DNA of 64,000 nucleotides from Paludibacteraceae bacterium (GTDB taxonomy: Bacteria; Bacteroidota; Bacteroidia; Bacteroidales; Paludibacteraceae), in the NCBI GenBank assembly GCA_017632345.1, contig JAGBRL010000070.1, forward strand, positions 1-64,000. The letters run 5' to 3'. Position numbers and translations under genes: made by a program. The notes under the pieces are model-generated. The model did not search any database. It was not told the origin of the DNA and saw only the letters and a program-made list of their open reading frames with translations. Every line of letters begins with the position of its first letter. Position 1 is the stretch's first letter. This document shows positions 18,351 to 28,040 of the stretch, piece after piece.

Positions 18351-18737
18351 ATGGAAGAGCAGGAACTTACAAAACTCTATTACGGCATCAGCGAGGTTGC
18401 AGAGCTTCTGGGCGTGGAGCAGTCCACACTGAGGTACTGGGAGAAGGAGTTTGCCGAATTTGCCGAACTCTGCCCCGTCAGGCACAACTCCAAACGGCGC
18501 AAATACACGCCCGAGGTCATCACAAACATAAAGCATCTGCAGCACCTGCTGCACAGCAAGGGCCTGACCATCGAAGGAGCGAAAAAACATTTGCGAGACA
18601 GCAAACTGGGCCTGAAAGCGTCAAACAAAGGGCTGAGCAACGCAGACGCCGCCGTACTGAAGCTGAAGACCATACGAGAAGAGCTTCTTGCCATGCAGCG
18701 AATGCTGGACGACATTTCCAAAAATAAAACAACATAA
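18351..18737 (+). CDS. MerR-family transcriptional regulator
   Basis: A 128-residue DNA-binding protein. The N-terminal winged HTH covers about residues 9-75: YYGISEVAELLGVEQSTLRYWEKEF (helix-turn-helix with the RYWE signature), then RRKYTPEVITNIKHLQHLL and GLTIEGAKKHL. A short coiled-coil dimerisation helix follows and there is no sensor domain, so the signal is unknown. This compact form is common in Bacteroidetes. It is followed after six bases by the TRIC-family gene, so they are probably co-transcribed. Confidence 0.92.
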   Translation: MEEQELTKLYYGISEVAELLGVEQSTLRYWEKEFAEFAELCPVRHNSKRRKYTPEVITNIKHLQHLLHSKGLTIEGAKKHLRDSKLGLKASNKGLSNADAAVLKLKTIREELLAMQRMLDDISKNKTT

Positions 18738-18743
18738 AAAAAG

Positions 18744-19364
18744 ATGTCAAACATCAATATAAGTTTCATATTAGAGGCCTTGGGCACATTCGCATTTGCC
18801 ATAAGCGGGATAAGGCTTGCGGCGCAGAAGGACTTCGACCTGTTCGGGGCCTTTGTCGTAGGATTCGTCACGGCTGTCGGAGGCGGCACAATCAGAGACC
18901 TGCTGCTGGACACAAGACCGTTCTGGATGACAGACTCCATATACCTCATCTGGACGCTCACTGCCCTGCTGTTCGTGATACTCTTCCGCAAATACCTCAT
19001 CAAGATGAACAACACGTTCTTCATCTTCGACACGATAGGGCTTGCCCTGTTCACCGTGGTGGGGATAGAGAAAAGCCTCATTGCGGAGTTTCCGTTCTGG
19101 GTGGCAATAATCATGGGCACGATAACCGGAGTTGCCGGCGGCATAATGCGCGACATCTGCATAAACGAGATTCCGCTGATCTTCCGCAAGGAAATCTACG
19201 CGCTGGCGTGCATATTCGGAGGCATTTGCTACCACGTGTGCCACATCAACGGGCTGGACCAGATGTTCACGCAAATAGCGACCTGCTCAACCGTGCTTGT
19301 GATAAGGATTCTTGCTGTGAAACTGAAAATAAGCCTGCCAAAGATAAAAGGCGAAAACGCATGA
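18744..19364 (+). CDS. TRIC-family cation channel (UPF0126)
   Basis: A 206-residue inner membrane protein with the internal two-fold repeat of the YadS/YicG (TRIC) family: ISGIRLAAQKDFDLFGAFV then VGGGTIRDLLLD in the first half, and GIEKSL then VAGGIMRDICIN in the second. Seven hydrophobic segments can be seen. Homologues are trimeric potassium-permeable channels; a role in osmotic or metabolic balance is inferred. It starts six bases after the MerR-type gene. Confidence 0.9.
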   Translation: MSNINISFILEALGTFAFAISGIRLAAQKDFDLFGAFVVGFVTAVGGGTIRDLLLDTRPFWMTDSIYLIWTLTALLFVILFRKYLIKMNNTFFIFDTIGLALFTVVGIEKSLIAEFPFWVAIIMGTITGVAGGIMRDICINEIPLIFRKEIYALACIFGGICYHVCHINGLDQMFTQIATCSTVLVIRILAVKLKISLPKIKGENA

Positions 19365-19642
19365 CGGCAAAGCGAACGTTTTGTCTGCCTTATACTCAAA
19401 AGGCCGTTTCTGAAAAATGCAATTTCAAATTTTGCGGAAACGCATCGCAAGCTTCGTGACCTGACAGTTTTGCCGCCGGCTCACTAACGTGACCATTTCA
19501 CGTTTTATGCAGCGCACGATATTTTAGCGTACAGCAATATTTTTCAAAAATAACGCTCAACAAATTTGCGAACTAACCAAAAATCACCTATATTTACGGC
19601 AATTTTATTCAGAACTATTTGTGTAACCAAAAATATTAAAGG
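19365..19642. other. Intergenic region without recognised features
   Basis: 278 bases between the TRIC-family gene and the T9SS cargo gene. I see no convincing terminator, promoter or ORF here; a promoter for the downstream gene must lie in it but no TAnnTTTG match stands out. Confidence 0.5.
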
Positions 19643-20692
19643 ATGAAAAAAACTTATACATTGATTATCAGCTTGTTCGCGGCACTTACGGCATTTGCGC
19701 AGAATACAATTACATATCAGGCGAATGCTCTTAGAGAAGGGGATTCTAGAGATTTGCAGGAGATTGAATATAAAGCTTACAAACAAGGCGGAGCCAATCA
19801 GGTTTGGGACTACTCGAACTCAAAAGTAATCGGTTCGATGAACATCAAACAGAACGGCAACAGCAACAACGCTATCGGCGGACTTGTGTTTAACAACAGC
19901 GACATATTCCTTGCCTGCAACGAAGGCCCGAACAAAAAGACTTACTTCGAAATAACGAAGAGCGAAAAGCAGTACTGGGGACTTGAGTCCGGCTCTACCA
20001 AAATAGAGTTCGCTCAGCCTATTATCGACATGAAGTTCCCTTTCGCGTTCAACGACATGGTTTCCGGTGTTATGGACGGAGTTTATCGTGAAGGCGAAAA
20101 CGAGTATCCTATCAACGGTAACTACTTCACTTCCGCTGACGCGTTCGGCAAGCTTTTGCTTCCTGACGGCGTCATCTATGATGATGTGCTGCGCGTGAAG
20201 GTGGAAAAGGTTTACGAACAGAAGATGGGCAGCTTGAACTACGACATTCATACTGTCAGATACCAGTATTTCGCAAAGGGCGTGAGGTATCCGGTCCTTA
20301 TCGTTATGGAAAACGAAGTGAAGTCTGACTGTAACTGCACTTGCGGCAATTACACTACGACGACAGCTTATTACCATCCTCAGGCTGCTGAAGCTGTAGT
20401 TGACGGCGGAGCTATCGCTTCTGTCGGCGGAATGAGCATCAGCAACATCGAGGCTACTCCAAATCCGTTCGACTACGAGATTTTGGTCTCATTCACCTCT
20501 TCTGACAACCAGAAGGCAAGCTTCACTCTAATCGGCACTGACGGCGACGTGGCTAAGGAGTTTGGCGTTAAGGACGCTGCAGCCGGAGCAAACACCGTTA
20601 AGCTTGAAACTTCTGATGTCAAGGCTGGCCTTTACACTCTTTTGGTTAAGGTAGGAAAAGAGACTAAAGCCTTGAAACTCGTTAAGAAATAA
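19643..20692 (+). CDS. Secreted protein with T9SS type A sorting domain
   Basis: A 349-residue exported protein. A signal peptide MKKTYTLIISLFAALTAFAQ is followed by a beta-rich passenger of unknown function with a Cys pair in SDCNCTCGNY near residue 232. The C-terminal ~80 residues, from ISNIEATPNPF through KAGLYTLLVKV to the basic end KALKLVKK, match the T9SS type A C-terminal domain, so it should cross the outer membrane by the type IX system and be released or anchored on A-LPS. The passenger resembles nothing I can name. It ends before a strong terminator at 20730. Confidence 0.85.
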   Translation: MKKTYTLIISLFAALTAFAQNTITYQANALREGDSRDLQEIEYKAYKQGGANQVWDYSNSKVIGSMNIKQNGNSNNAIGGLVFNNSDIFLACNEGPNKKTYFEITKSEKQYWGLESGSTKIEFAQPIIDMKFPFAFNDMVSGVMDGVYREGENEYPINGNYFTSADAFGKLLLPDGVIYDDVLRVKVEKVYEQKMGSLNYDIHTVRYQYFAKGVRYPVLIVMENEVKSDCNCTCGNYTTTTAYYHPQAAEAVVDGGAIASVGGMSISNIEATPNPFDYEILVSFTSSDNQKASFTLIGTDGDVAKEFGVKDAAAGANTVKLETSDVKAGLYTLLVKVGKETKALKLVKK

Positions 20693-20729
20693 CTCTTTTT
20701 TAAAATTTGTATAGTATTTTATTCAATTG

Positions 20730-20763
20730 CAAAGAGAGCTGTGAAGTTCTCTTTGTTTTTTTT
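20730..20763 (+). terminator. Terminator of the T9SS cargo gene
   Basis: Perfect 8-bp stem CAAAGAGA/TCTCTTTG (20730-20737 and 20748-20755) followed by T8. It lies directly before the next gene's ATG at 20767, so readthrough or a downstream start must feed that gene. Confidence 0.85.
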
Positions 20764-20766
20764 ATT

Positions 20767-21774
20767 ATGAACTGGCAAAAAAGCATAAACAATCTGTTTC
20801 TGATAATAGGCGTTGTGGCGCTCGTTGCAATGTGCCACAGCCTTGGTTTTCAAGAAATCATAGCTCAGGTGAAGCAGACCGGGCTTTGGCTCGTACCTAT
20901 ACTCGGCGTGTGGGCTGCAGGCTACGCTCTAAACACAGTGTCTTACAAACTCATAATAGACACGCCGGAGAAGAGCAAAGTACCATTCATCATACTCTAT
21001 AAAATAACTGTCTCCACATTTGCGATAAACAACGCGACGCCAATGGGACTTGCCGGCGGCGAGCCGTACAAAATCATGGCCATGTCTCCGCTAATCGGCA
21101 AAAAGAAAGCTGCATCGTCTGTCATTCTGTTCTCCATGATGCACTTCACCGCGCACTTCATATTTTGGATGCTGTCTGCGCTGCTGGCTGTATTCCTAAT
21201 ACCGATGGACAGCACCTTGGCTGTCACGCTCACCGCAACGTTCGCAGTATGCTTCACGCTCACCGTCATAACATTCAAGGGTCAACAAAGCGGGATGATA
21301 AGCAAAACGCTGAAACTCCTGCGAAAGATGCCCCTCCTCGGCAAACCGGCCGCACGTTTTGCCGAAGAACGCCGCGAAACGATAGAGACTATAGACGAGC
21401 AGATAGCCTCTTTGCACAAGCACAGCAAAACCAGATTTTACACCGTGCTAGCCAACGAGCTGGCAGCCCGCGTTCTGAACTGCGCCGAAATACACTTCAT
21501 GCTGCTGGCGTTCGGAGGCAAGCCAGATTTTGCAGACAGCATCATAATCATGGCTTTCGTGTCGCTCTTCACAAACATACTCTTCTTCTCGCCAATGCAA
21601 ATAGGCACAAGAGAAGCGTCCTTCATCTTAATATTCAAGATATTAGCATTAAATCCGGTCTGGGCTATGTCTGTGAGCTTCATCACTCGTATCAGGGAAA
21701 TATTCTGGATATTCATAGGTGTTGTTCTAATGAAGATAAAAGACGGCAAGGTAGAAAAGCGGCAATCACCCTGA
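20767..21774 (+). CDS. LPG-synthase-TM (YbhN/UPF0104) flippase-like protein
   Basis: A 335-residue polytopic membrane protein of the lysylphosphatidylglycerol-synthase transmembrane family. About eight hydrophobic segments are visible, with the family's central motif NNATPMGLAGGEPYK near residue 97. The soluble lysyl-transferase domain of MprF is absent, so this is only the flippase-like part; a lipid substrate is inferred. The open frame could start at 20707, but that would translate the preceding terminator, so the ATG at 20767 is preferred. A paralogue lies at 39516-40496. Confidence 0.85.
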   Translation: MNWQKSINNLFLIIGVVALVAMCHSLGFQEIIAQVKQTGLWLVPILGVWAAGYALNTVSYKLIIDTPEKSKVPFIILYKITVSTFAINNATPMGLAGGEPYKIMAMSPLIGKKKAASSVILFSMMHFTAHFIFWMLSALLAVFLIPMDSTLAVTLTATFAVCFTLTVITFKGQQSGMISKTLKLLRKMPLLGKPAARFAEERRETIETIDEQIASLHKHSKTRFYTVLANELAARVLNCAEIHFMLLAFGGKPDFADSIIIMAFVSLFTNILFFSPMQIGTREASFILIFKILALNPVWAMSVSFITRIREIFWIFIGVVLMKIKDGKVEKRQSP

Positions 21775-21921
21775 GGGCGCTATTTAGCACGGAACAAAAC
21801 GTCTCCATCTAAAAACAGCAACCGAAAGGCAAAAGATGGTTTTTACAATCAATTCATAAAAAAAAGCACTTGCACATCTATTTTTTAACTAAAAAAAAGA
21901 AAGCAAAATATTTTATTTGCT

Positions 21922-21929
21922 TATATTTG
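21922..21929 (+). promoter_or_regulatory. -7 box of the serine palmitoyltransferase gene
   Basis: TATATTTG is an exact TAnnTTTG match, 77 bases before the ATG at 22006. The -33 region is AT-rich without a clear TTG. Confidence 0.5.
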
Positions 21930-22005
21930 CACAGCAAAAAAAGAATTTAACATTTTTTAACGTTTCGCAAGCGAAATCGTTCAAAAAAATTATACAAGGA
22001 ACAAT

Positions 22006-23190
22006 ATGAAGTTGTTGCAAGAAAAATTATCAAAGTATGACATACCGCAGAAAGCAAAGGCTGCCGGTATATACCCTTATTTCAGACCCATAGAGAGCGA
22101 TCAGGACACAGAGGTCATGATTAATGGCAAAAAGGTTCTGATGTTTGGCTCTAACAGCTACTTAGGTCTTACAAACCACCCGAAAATTAAAGAGGCCTCT
22201 ATAGAGGCGATAAAGAAGTACGGATCTGGCTGCGCAGGTTCAAGATTTTTGAACGGCACATTGGATTTGCATATCGAACTGGAAAACAAGCTCGCTGAAT
22301 TTGTAGGCAAGGAGTCTGCAATTATCTACTCGGCCGGCTTCAATGTGAACATGGGGGTAATCTCCGCCCTCACAGGCAGAGAGGACTACATCATATTTGA
22401 CGAGCTGGACCACGCCTCGATCATGGCAGGCAAGCAGCTATCGTTCTCCAAGACATTAAAGTTCAAGCACAACGACATGAACTCGCTCGAAAAGGTTCTG
22501 CAGAAATGCGAGCCGGACAAAGTCAAGCTCATCGTTGTGGACGGCGTGTTCAGCATGGAAGGCGATATCGCCAAGCTGCCGGAGATTGTCTCTTTAGCTA
22601 AAAAATACGACGCAAACGTTTACGTTGACGAGGCTCACGGCATTGGAGTTCTTGGCAAGCTTGGACGAGGCACTTGCGACCATTTCGGCGTGACAGATGA
22701 TGTTGACGTGATAATGGGAACATTCAGCAAGTCTTTGGCTTCCGTAGGCGGATTTGTGGCGGCTGACGAATGCGTCATCAACTGGCTAAGACATAATTCC
22801 CGCCCTTACATTTTCAGCGCGAGCGCCACTCCGTCGGCTGTAGCCGCCGCTCTCGCCGCTCTTGAGATCATGAAGAGCGAGCCAGAACGCATCGAACATC
22901 TTTGGGATGTGACAAACTTCGCCCTTGACGGATTCCGCAACTTAGGTTTTGAAATAGGACACACATCAACTCCGATTATACCTCTGTTTGTGCGCGACAA
23001 CGAAAAGACTTTCATGTTCACAAAGATGGCGTTCGACGAAGGCATCTTCATCAATCCGGTGGTTAGTCCGGCCGTGCCGCCTTCAGACACGCTTGTGCGC
23101 ATCTCGCTGATGGCTACCCACACTAAAGAACAGGTTGCCACTATGCTTGAAAAGATGGGCAAGATAGGCAAACAGTTGGGCATTATATAA
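22006..23190 (+). CDS. spt: Serine palmitoyltransferase (AOS-family aminotransferase)
   Basis: A 394-residue PLP-dependent alpha-oxoamine synthase that most likely condenses serine with a fatty acyl-CoA to 3-ketosphinganine, the first step of sphingolipid synthesis, as in Bacteroides and Porphyromonas. Key features: FGSNSYLGL near 48, DEAH at 208-211, and the PLP lysine K242 in GTFSKSLAS. The family also contains 8-amino-7-oxononanoate synthase and glycine C-acetyltransferase; the N terminus and the absence of biotin or threonine genes nearby favour SPT. It is monocistronic, with its own -7 box and a long hairpin terminator. Confidence 0.88.
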   Translation: MKLLQEKLSKYDIPQKAKAAGIYPYFRPIESDQDTEVMINGKKVLMFGSNSYLGLTNHPKIKEASIEAIKKYGSGCAGSRFLNGTLDLHIELENKLAEFVGKESAIIYSAGFNVNMGVISALTGREDYIIFDELDHASIMAGKQLSFSKTLKFKHNDMNSLEKVLQKCEPDKVKLIVVDGVFSMEGDIAKLPEIVSLAKKYDANVYVDEAHGIGVLGKLGRGTCDHFGVTDDVDVIMGTFSKSLASVGGFVAADECVINWLRHNSRPYIFSASATPSAVAAALAALEIMKSEPERIEHLWDVTNFALDGFRNLGFEIGHTSTPIIPLFVRDNEKTFMFTKMAFDEGIFINPVVSPAVPPSDTLVRISLMATHTKEQVATMLEKMGKIGKQLGII

Positions 23191-23232
23191 TATGCCTTCG
23201 ATTTTCATAATTTAAATATTTCAAATGGTTCG

Positions 23233-23266
23233 GAAATTGCTTTTGAAGAAATTCAAGAGCAATTTC
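23233..23266 (+). terminator. Terminator of the serine palmitoyltransferase gene
   Basis: A 15-bp stem with one wobble (23233-23247 and 23252-23266) closed by a GAAA tetraloop and followed by a TGTTTTATTT tract. Confidence 0.8.
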
Positions 23267-23278
23267 TGTTTTATTTAA

Positions 23279-23503
23279 CATGATGCTGCTTTTCGTTTAT
23301 GGGAACATCCTCAAGGCAAATCCTATAAATTTGGCAGAGATGACTTTGTAATATATTTCGCCCCTATTGTTAATTATATTGGCGAAAAGCAGAACTACAC
23401 GGCTCTTTCACAAAAGAACTTTATGAGCTGTCTTTCTGATAGAATTAAAGGCGAAAAAACGCGATTTCTAAATGAAAGAGCCGTGCTTTTGCGTAATCTA
23501 TAA
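23279..23503 (+). pseudogene. Remnant of an unidentified gene
   Basis: An open frame of 74 codons between a TAA (23276-23278) and a TAA (23501-23503) with no usable start codon. The translation looks protein-like (contains YKFGRDDFVIYFAPIVNYIG and ends RAVLLRNL), so this may be the 3' end of a gene whose 5' part was lost. A 13-bp perfect inverted repeat, CACGGCTCTTTCA (23398-23410) and TGAAAGAGCCGTG (23473-23485), lies inside it. I do not recognise the family. Confidence 0.4.
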
Positions 23504-23565
23504 CCGAACAGATATAATCAGCCTGACAAAACCTATACGCTTGAAAAGGAATGCCTTGAACTTAG

Positions 23566-24987
23566 CTACGGAACCAACACCCTGACTGTCTCTTTGCCAG
23601 AGCGAACCAAATAGACTCCGCTCCGCTCCACTTTGCACATCAGGTTCTCTCCTGCCCCATCAAAAAGTCTGTTTCCGCATACGTCAAACACAGTCACATC
23701 GTCCGCTGCGCCCTCTATGAACAAACACAGCCCAACTGCAAAAACTTTAAACGCCTCCATTTCCACACTCTCAGCGGCAGTCATCTCGTCAGGGTCAAAG
23801 TCCGGCTCGCACCCTATTTTTCCAACACCGCACCACTCTTCAAGCAAAGCAGGAACGCTCTCCGCCTCATCCGCCACATAAGAATAGAAATCCGACGGTT
23901 TAAAATCAGCCTCCTCATAGCCGAACGACGATTTGACCTTTGCTCCATCCACATTACTAAACCCCTCAGGCAAATTGGAACATCCGGCAAACACAGCGTC
24001 AACAACAGTCACCCTCCCGCCTTCGCTGGCTTTAACCTTTATCGGACTTTTCGTATCCTTAAAATAACAGCCCTCCACATAGCCATTGCTCTTTATCCTC
24101 AGATCGTAACCATCTTCGCAACCGTTCTGATAATTATTAAGATAATGATAATGTCCGAACCTCTGCAACGGCAAACGAGAGCCTTCGATTTTATGGAAAT
24201 AGTTATGATGCATAGTCACAAGCCTGTCGTAATTATCCGAATTGCCCTTTCCGCTAAGACAAGACTTCTTATGGTCATGAAAATAGCACCACGATATTGT
24301 CACATACTTCACATTATTCTTCATATCCAGCAGTCCGTCATAACGGTCTGTATTTGGCGACCAACCATTATAAAATTCACAATGATCAATCCATATATGA
24401 TGCGACGCGATACTCTCCGAAGCACTTGGAAAATCCGCCTGAATGCTGACGCAGTCCGGGTCGCCAGCCAGAACCTCAGCGCCGTCTCTCAGCGCCACAA
24501 TCTTGTTCTCTCCGCTCTTGTCTATCGGCACATGCCTCATTGTAAACTTCACATTCTTTATAATCACATTGCTTTGAGTCTGAATATTAAGTCCAATACG
24601 ATTAAAGAAAGCCTTGTCGCACACACCTATGATGCTCTTGTTTGAGCCGACCTTCAGAATCTCGCCATAAGTAGATTCCACCGAAGAGGCACCACCCGAA
24701 GACAGATGTCCGCTCGTTGTGTCAACCATGCACGGCTTTTCCGTCGTAAACTCTCTGTCAACATAAATCATATAAGGAGCAGAAGGCTCTTCCACATACT
24801 GTTTAAGCTCATCAAAAGACTTCGGCACAACCACCTGTCCGCCCTGTCCGCCAGTCGTTCCTCCCTTATTATAAGTCACGCCCTCACCTTCAAGAGAGGC
24901 AAATCCCATCAGCGAAAAATCAGGAGTCTGAGCCAAAACATTCGCCGCCGTAAAAACTGCTGTAAAAATCAATATACGCTTTACCAT
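23566..24987 (-). CDS. Secreted pectate lyase (PL1-like) with T9SS-type tail
   Basis: A 473-residue exported enzyme that should cleave pectate by beta-elimination. The start at 24987 gives signal peptide MVKRILIFTAVFTAANVLAQ; an ATG at 25008 is an alternative. The parallel beta-helix domain covers about residues 40-380 with the PL1 features IWIDHCEFYNG, ISWCYFHDHKK (calcium-site region) and the GSRLPLQRFGHYHYLNN segment bearing the catalytic Arg. The last ~65 residues end in GVYLVRSGKETVRVLVP, a short T9SS type A-like sorting tail. It lies downstream of nrdG on the same strand but has unrelated function. With the GH9 enzyme at 34387 it indicates plant-polysaccharide use. Confidence 0.88.
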   Translation of the reverse strand: MVKRILIFTAVFTAANVLAQTPDFSLMGFASLEGEGVTYNKGGTTGGQGGQVVVPKSFDELKQYVEEPSAPYMIYVDREFTTEKPCMVDTTSGHLSSGGASSVESTYGEILKVGSNKSIIGVCDKAFFNRIGLNIQTQSNVIIKNVKFTMRHVPIDKSGENKIVALRDGAEVLAGDPDCVSIQADFPSASESIASHHIWIDHCEFYNGWSPNTDRYDGLLDMKNNVKYVTISWCYFHDHKKSCLSGKGNSDNYDRLVTMHHNYFHKIEGSRLPLQRFGHYHYLNNYQNGCEDGYDLRIKSNGYVEGCYFKDTKSPIKVKASEGGRVTVVDAVFAGCSNLPEGFSNVDGAKVKSSFGYEEADFKPSDFYSYVADEAESVPALLEEWCGVGKIGCEPDFDPDEMTAAESVEMEAFKVFAVGLCLFIEGAADDVTVFDVCGNRLFDGAGENLMCKVERSGVYLVRSGKETVRVLVP

Positions 24988-25192
24988 AAAAACACCCTTT
25001 AAGTTCATGAAAAAAACGGTTTCAAAACCAGTTGCAAGTTGCATTTTTCTCGATGAAAAGGGCCTTTTTTTCGTACCAAACAAGAAGACTAAAAAAGAAA
25101 TGCTCAACGGCAGATGTAACATTTTCGGATAACAAAAGTACCACACAGCAAAACAAGCCAGCGCCATTGACATGGCCGCAAAAAACAAGAGA

Positions 25193-25705
25193 CTAAGCCA
25201 TCGGATCATAATCAAAGATCACAACCTCTCCGCTCTCCAACGAACGTTTCACATCTATCAGCCGCTGGTTCGAGCTTCCTCTGAAATATAACTTTTCGGA
25301 CCTCAACGCTTGCATAAAAGGGCCGTCAACAAGCACATCTACAAGTTCAAGCAACTTTCTTGCCTTATGATTTTTCGCCAGAGCCTCGAATTTATAACCT
25401 GTGTAGCACCATATAGTTTTGCGCGTTTCACTCTTCACCCGCTCCGCCAACGCCGCAAACCCGTCAATCTGAAAAAACGGGTCGCCGCCAGAAAAAGTGA
25501 CGTTAGAGAACTCGTTAAAAAGGATACGTTCAAAAATTTCGTCAACAGACACCTTTTTTCCATTGTTAATATCCCAAGACTCCGGATTATGACATCCCGG
25601 ACAAGCGTTTTCGCATCCGGCTCCGTACACAGAAGTTCTAAGACCAGGACCGTCAACCGTGGTGTCGTCAACAATATCCAATATATATATAAAATTATCC
25701 TCCAT
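25193..25705 (-). CDS. nrdG: Anaerobic ribonucleotide reductase activating protein
   Basis: Radical SAM enzyme that generates the glycyl radical on NrdD. The 170-residue product has the CX3CX2C cluster motif in CENACPGC near residue 30, preceded by DGPGLRTSVYGAGC, and the SAM-binding FSGGDPF segment. I chose the ATG at 25705, which gives the usual MEDNFIYILDI start, over a longer frame from 25744 that would begin inside the hairpin at 25722. It follows nrdD by 61 bases. Confidence 0.95.
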   Translation of the reverse strand: MEDNFIYILDIVDDTTVDGPGLRTSVYGAGCENACPGCHNPESWDINNGKKVSVDEIFERILFNEFSNVTFSGGDPFFQIDGFAALAERVKSETRKTIWCYTGYKFEALAKNHKARKLLELVDVLVDGPFMQALRSEKLYFRGSSNQRLIDVKRSLESGEVVIFDYDPMA

Positions 25706-25721
25706 CCTAAGCAAAACAAAA

Positions 25722-25740
25722 GGGCGGCAATAAACCGCCC
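25722..25740 (-). terminator. Hairpin between nrdD and nrdG
   Basis: GGGCGG/CCGCCC 6-bp stem with a seven-base loop followed on the minus strand by TTTTGTTTT. It may act as a partial terminator that lowers nrdG relative to nrdD. Confidence 0.6.
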
Positions 25741-25766
25741 GCACTTATAAGAAATTCACAAAAACA

Positions 25767-27974
25767 TCATTCATGCACAACACGGTCCTTCAGTTCCGCA
25801 AGCTTAGCCGCATTCCAACGGTCCGTAGTACCCACAAGATATCCGGTGATGCGCTGCAGCTTGTCGATATTAGAGCTTCCGCATTCAGGACAAACCTCCA
25901 TCTCCTTCTCAGCATTCTCATAGCCGCATACCATACATCTGTTACGATTATGATTAACCGAGCCATATCCCACATCGTACTTGTCCATAATATCCACAAT
26001 CTGCATAATAGCCTCCGGATTATGCGTAGCGTCCCCGTCCATCTCAACGTAGAAGATATGTCCGCCGCCAGTCAGAGCATGATAAGGAGCCTCTATTTCC
26101 GCCTTGCGCTTAGCGCTGCATTTGAAGTAAACCGGCACATGATTTGAGTTTGTGTAATACTCTTTGTCCGTAACCCCCGGAATCACGCCGAACTTTTTCC
26201 TGTCAAACTTGGTGAAACGGCCAGAAAGCCCCTCGGCAGGAGTTGCCAACACGCTGTAGTTATGCTGATACTCCTCGCTGAAAGAGACGACACGGTCTCT
26301 CATATACGTCACAATCTTCAGTCCGAGTTCCTGCGCCTCCTCGTCCTCTCCGTGATGCTTGCCTATCAGCGCGATCAGACACTCAGCGAGACCGATAAAA
26401 CCGATACCGAGAGTACCTTGATTAATAACCGACTCGATAGTGTCGTCCGGCTTCAAATTTTCGCTGCCGTTCCAAAGTCCGGACATAAGCAGAGGGAACT
26501 GCTTGGCCATGGCCGTCTTTTGGAAATTGAAACGCTCGTTCAGCTGTTGCGCCGCGATATTAAGCACCTCGTCAAGCTTAGCGAAGAATCGGTTGACCCT
26601 AAGCGCCTTGTCGTCTATATACATACATTCGAGAGCCACCCTCACGATATTCACCGTAGTAAAAGACAAGTTTCCGCGCCCTATCGAAGTCTTTGCCCCG
26701 AAACGGTTTTCAAAAACGCGCGTTCTGCAGCCCATTGTCGCCAGCTCATATTGATAACGATTCGGATCGTTTATGTCCCATTTCTCGTGCTGATTGAACG
26801 GAGCGTCCAGATTCACGAAATTCGGGAAGAACCTGCGAGCCGTAACCTTGCACGCCAGTTTATAGAGGTCATAGTTCTTATCTTCCGGCAAATAACTCAC
26901 TCCACGTTTCTTCTTCCAGATCTGAATAGGAAAGATGGCAGTGCTTCCGTTACCCACGCCTCTGTATGTGCTGTTCAGAAGTTCCCTGATAACGCATCGG
27001 CCTTCCGCAGAAGTGTCAGTTCCATAATTTATCGAACTGAAAACCACCTGATTGCCGCCTCTAGAATGAATCGTGTTCATATTGTGAATAAAAGCCTCCA
27101 GAGCCTGATACACACGTGACACAGTCTTATTTATGGCAAACTGCTTGGCGCGCTCAGTCCCCTGCAAAAAGTCAAGTTCTCTGACCACGTAGTCGTCAAT
27201 CTCAACATCGTACAGATTGCTGTAGTCATTTCCCGTAAGCTGTTCCAACGACTTCAGTTCCTCTATAAACGTGCGGCGCACATAAGGAGCGAGGTAAAAG
27301 TCGAACGCCGGAATAGCCTGTCCTCCGTGCATTTCGTTCTGAGCCGTCTCCATAGAGATGCAGCCCAAGATGCTCGCCGTCTCTATACGCTTAGCCGGAC
27401 GCGAAGCCCCGTGCCCAGCCACAAGCCCTCCGCTCAGAATCTTATCCAACGGATGCTGCACACAAGTCAAGCTCTTTGTCGGATAATAATCTTTGTCATG
27501 AATATGCAGATAATTGTTCTTAACAGCCTCGCGCACCCTCTGGCTCAGCAAATAGTCGTCAACAAAAGGCTTTGTAGTTTCGCTTGCGAACTTCATCATC
27601 ATCCCTGCGGGCGTGTCCGCATTCATGTTTGCATTTTCTCTGGTAACATCATTAGACTTTGTCTCTATGATTTCCTTGAACATATCGTGCGTCTTGGCCT
27701 TGCGCGCGATGCTTCGCTTGTCTCTATAAGCGATATACTTCTTCGCAACATCTTTGCGCTCGCTGTTCATCAGCTCCATTTCAACCATATCCTGAATCTC
27801 CTCCACGCTCATCTGCTCCTTGCCGATATAAGCAATACGGTCCGCAATCTGGTTCAGCACCGGAGCGTCCTCGCCCAACGAAGTGCTAAGCATCGCTTTC
27901 CTTATCGCCGCCTTAATTTTCTCCTCATTAAAGCCCACTATACGTCCATCTCTTTTGACAACAGTCTGAATCAT
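25767..27974 (-). CDS. nrdD: Anaerobic ribonucleoside-triphosphate reductase
   Basis: Class III, oxygen-sensitive glycyl-radical enzyme that reduces NTPs to dNTPs. The 735-residue product has an N-terminal ATP-cone (residues 1-90, VVKRDGRIVGFNEEKI), the catalytic barrel, a zinc site formed by CMVCGYE and CPECGSSN near the end, and the glycyl-radical loop RITGYLVGTTDRWN at about 710-723. All hallmarks are intact. It is first in a two-gene operon with nrdG. A promoter at 28041-28071 lies 67 bases upstream. Presence of this system indicates anaerobic DNA synthesis. Confidence 0.97.
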   Translation of the reverse strand: MIQTVVKRDGRIVGFNEEKIKAAIRKAMLSTSLGEDAPVLNQIADRIAYIGKEQMSVEEIQDMVEMELMNSERKDVAKKYIAYRDKRSIARKAKTHDMFKEIIETKSNDVTRENANMNADTPAGMMMKFASETTKPFVDDYLLSQRVREAVKNNYLHIHDKDYYPTKSLTCVQHPLDKILSGGLVAGHGASRPAKRIETASILGCISMETAQNEMHGGQAIPAFDFYLAPYVRRTFIEELKSLEQLTGNDYSNLYDVEIDDYVVRELDFLQGTERAKQFAINKTVSRVYQALEAFIHNMNTIHSRGGNQVVFSSINYGTDTSAEGRCVIRELLNSTYRGVGNGSTAIFPIQIWKKKRGVSYLPEDKNYDLYKLACKVTARRFFPNFVNLDAPFNQHEKWDINDPNRYQYELATMGCRTRVFENRFGAKTSIGRGNLSFTTVNIVRVALECMYIDDKALRVNRFFAKLDEVLNIAAQQLNERFNFQKTAMAKQFPLLMSGLWNGSENLKPDDTIESVINQGTLGIGFIGLAECLIALIGKHHGEDEEAQELGLKIVTYMRDRVVSFSEEYQHNYSVLATPAEGLSGRFTKFDRKKFGVIPGVTDKEYYTNSNHVPVYFKCSAKRKAEIEAPYHALTGGGHIFYVEMDGDATHNPEAIMQIVDIMDKYDVGYGSVNHNRNRCMVCGYENAEKEMEVCPECGSSNIDKLQRITGYLVGTTDRWNAAKLAELKDRVVHE

Positions 27975-28040
27975 GCTATATTATTCTCTATATGAAATTC
28001 TGAAATATTTTACTAGTCTCCGCAGGACTTTCCCGCACTG

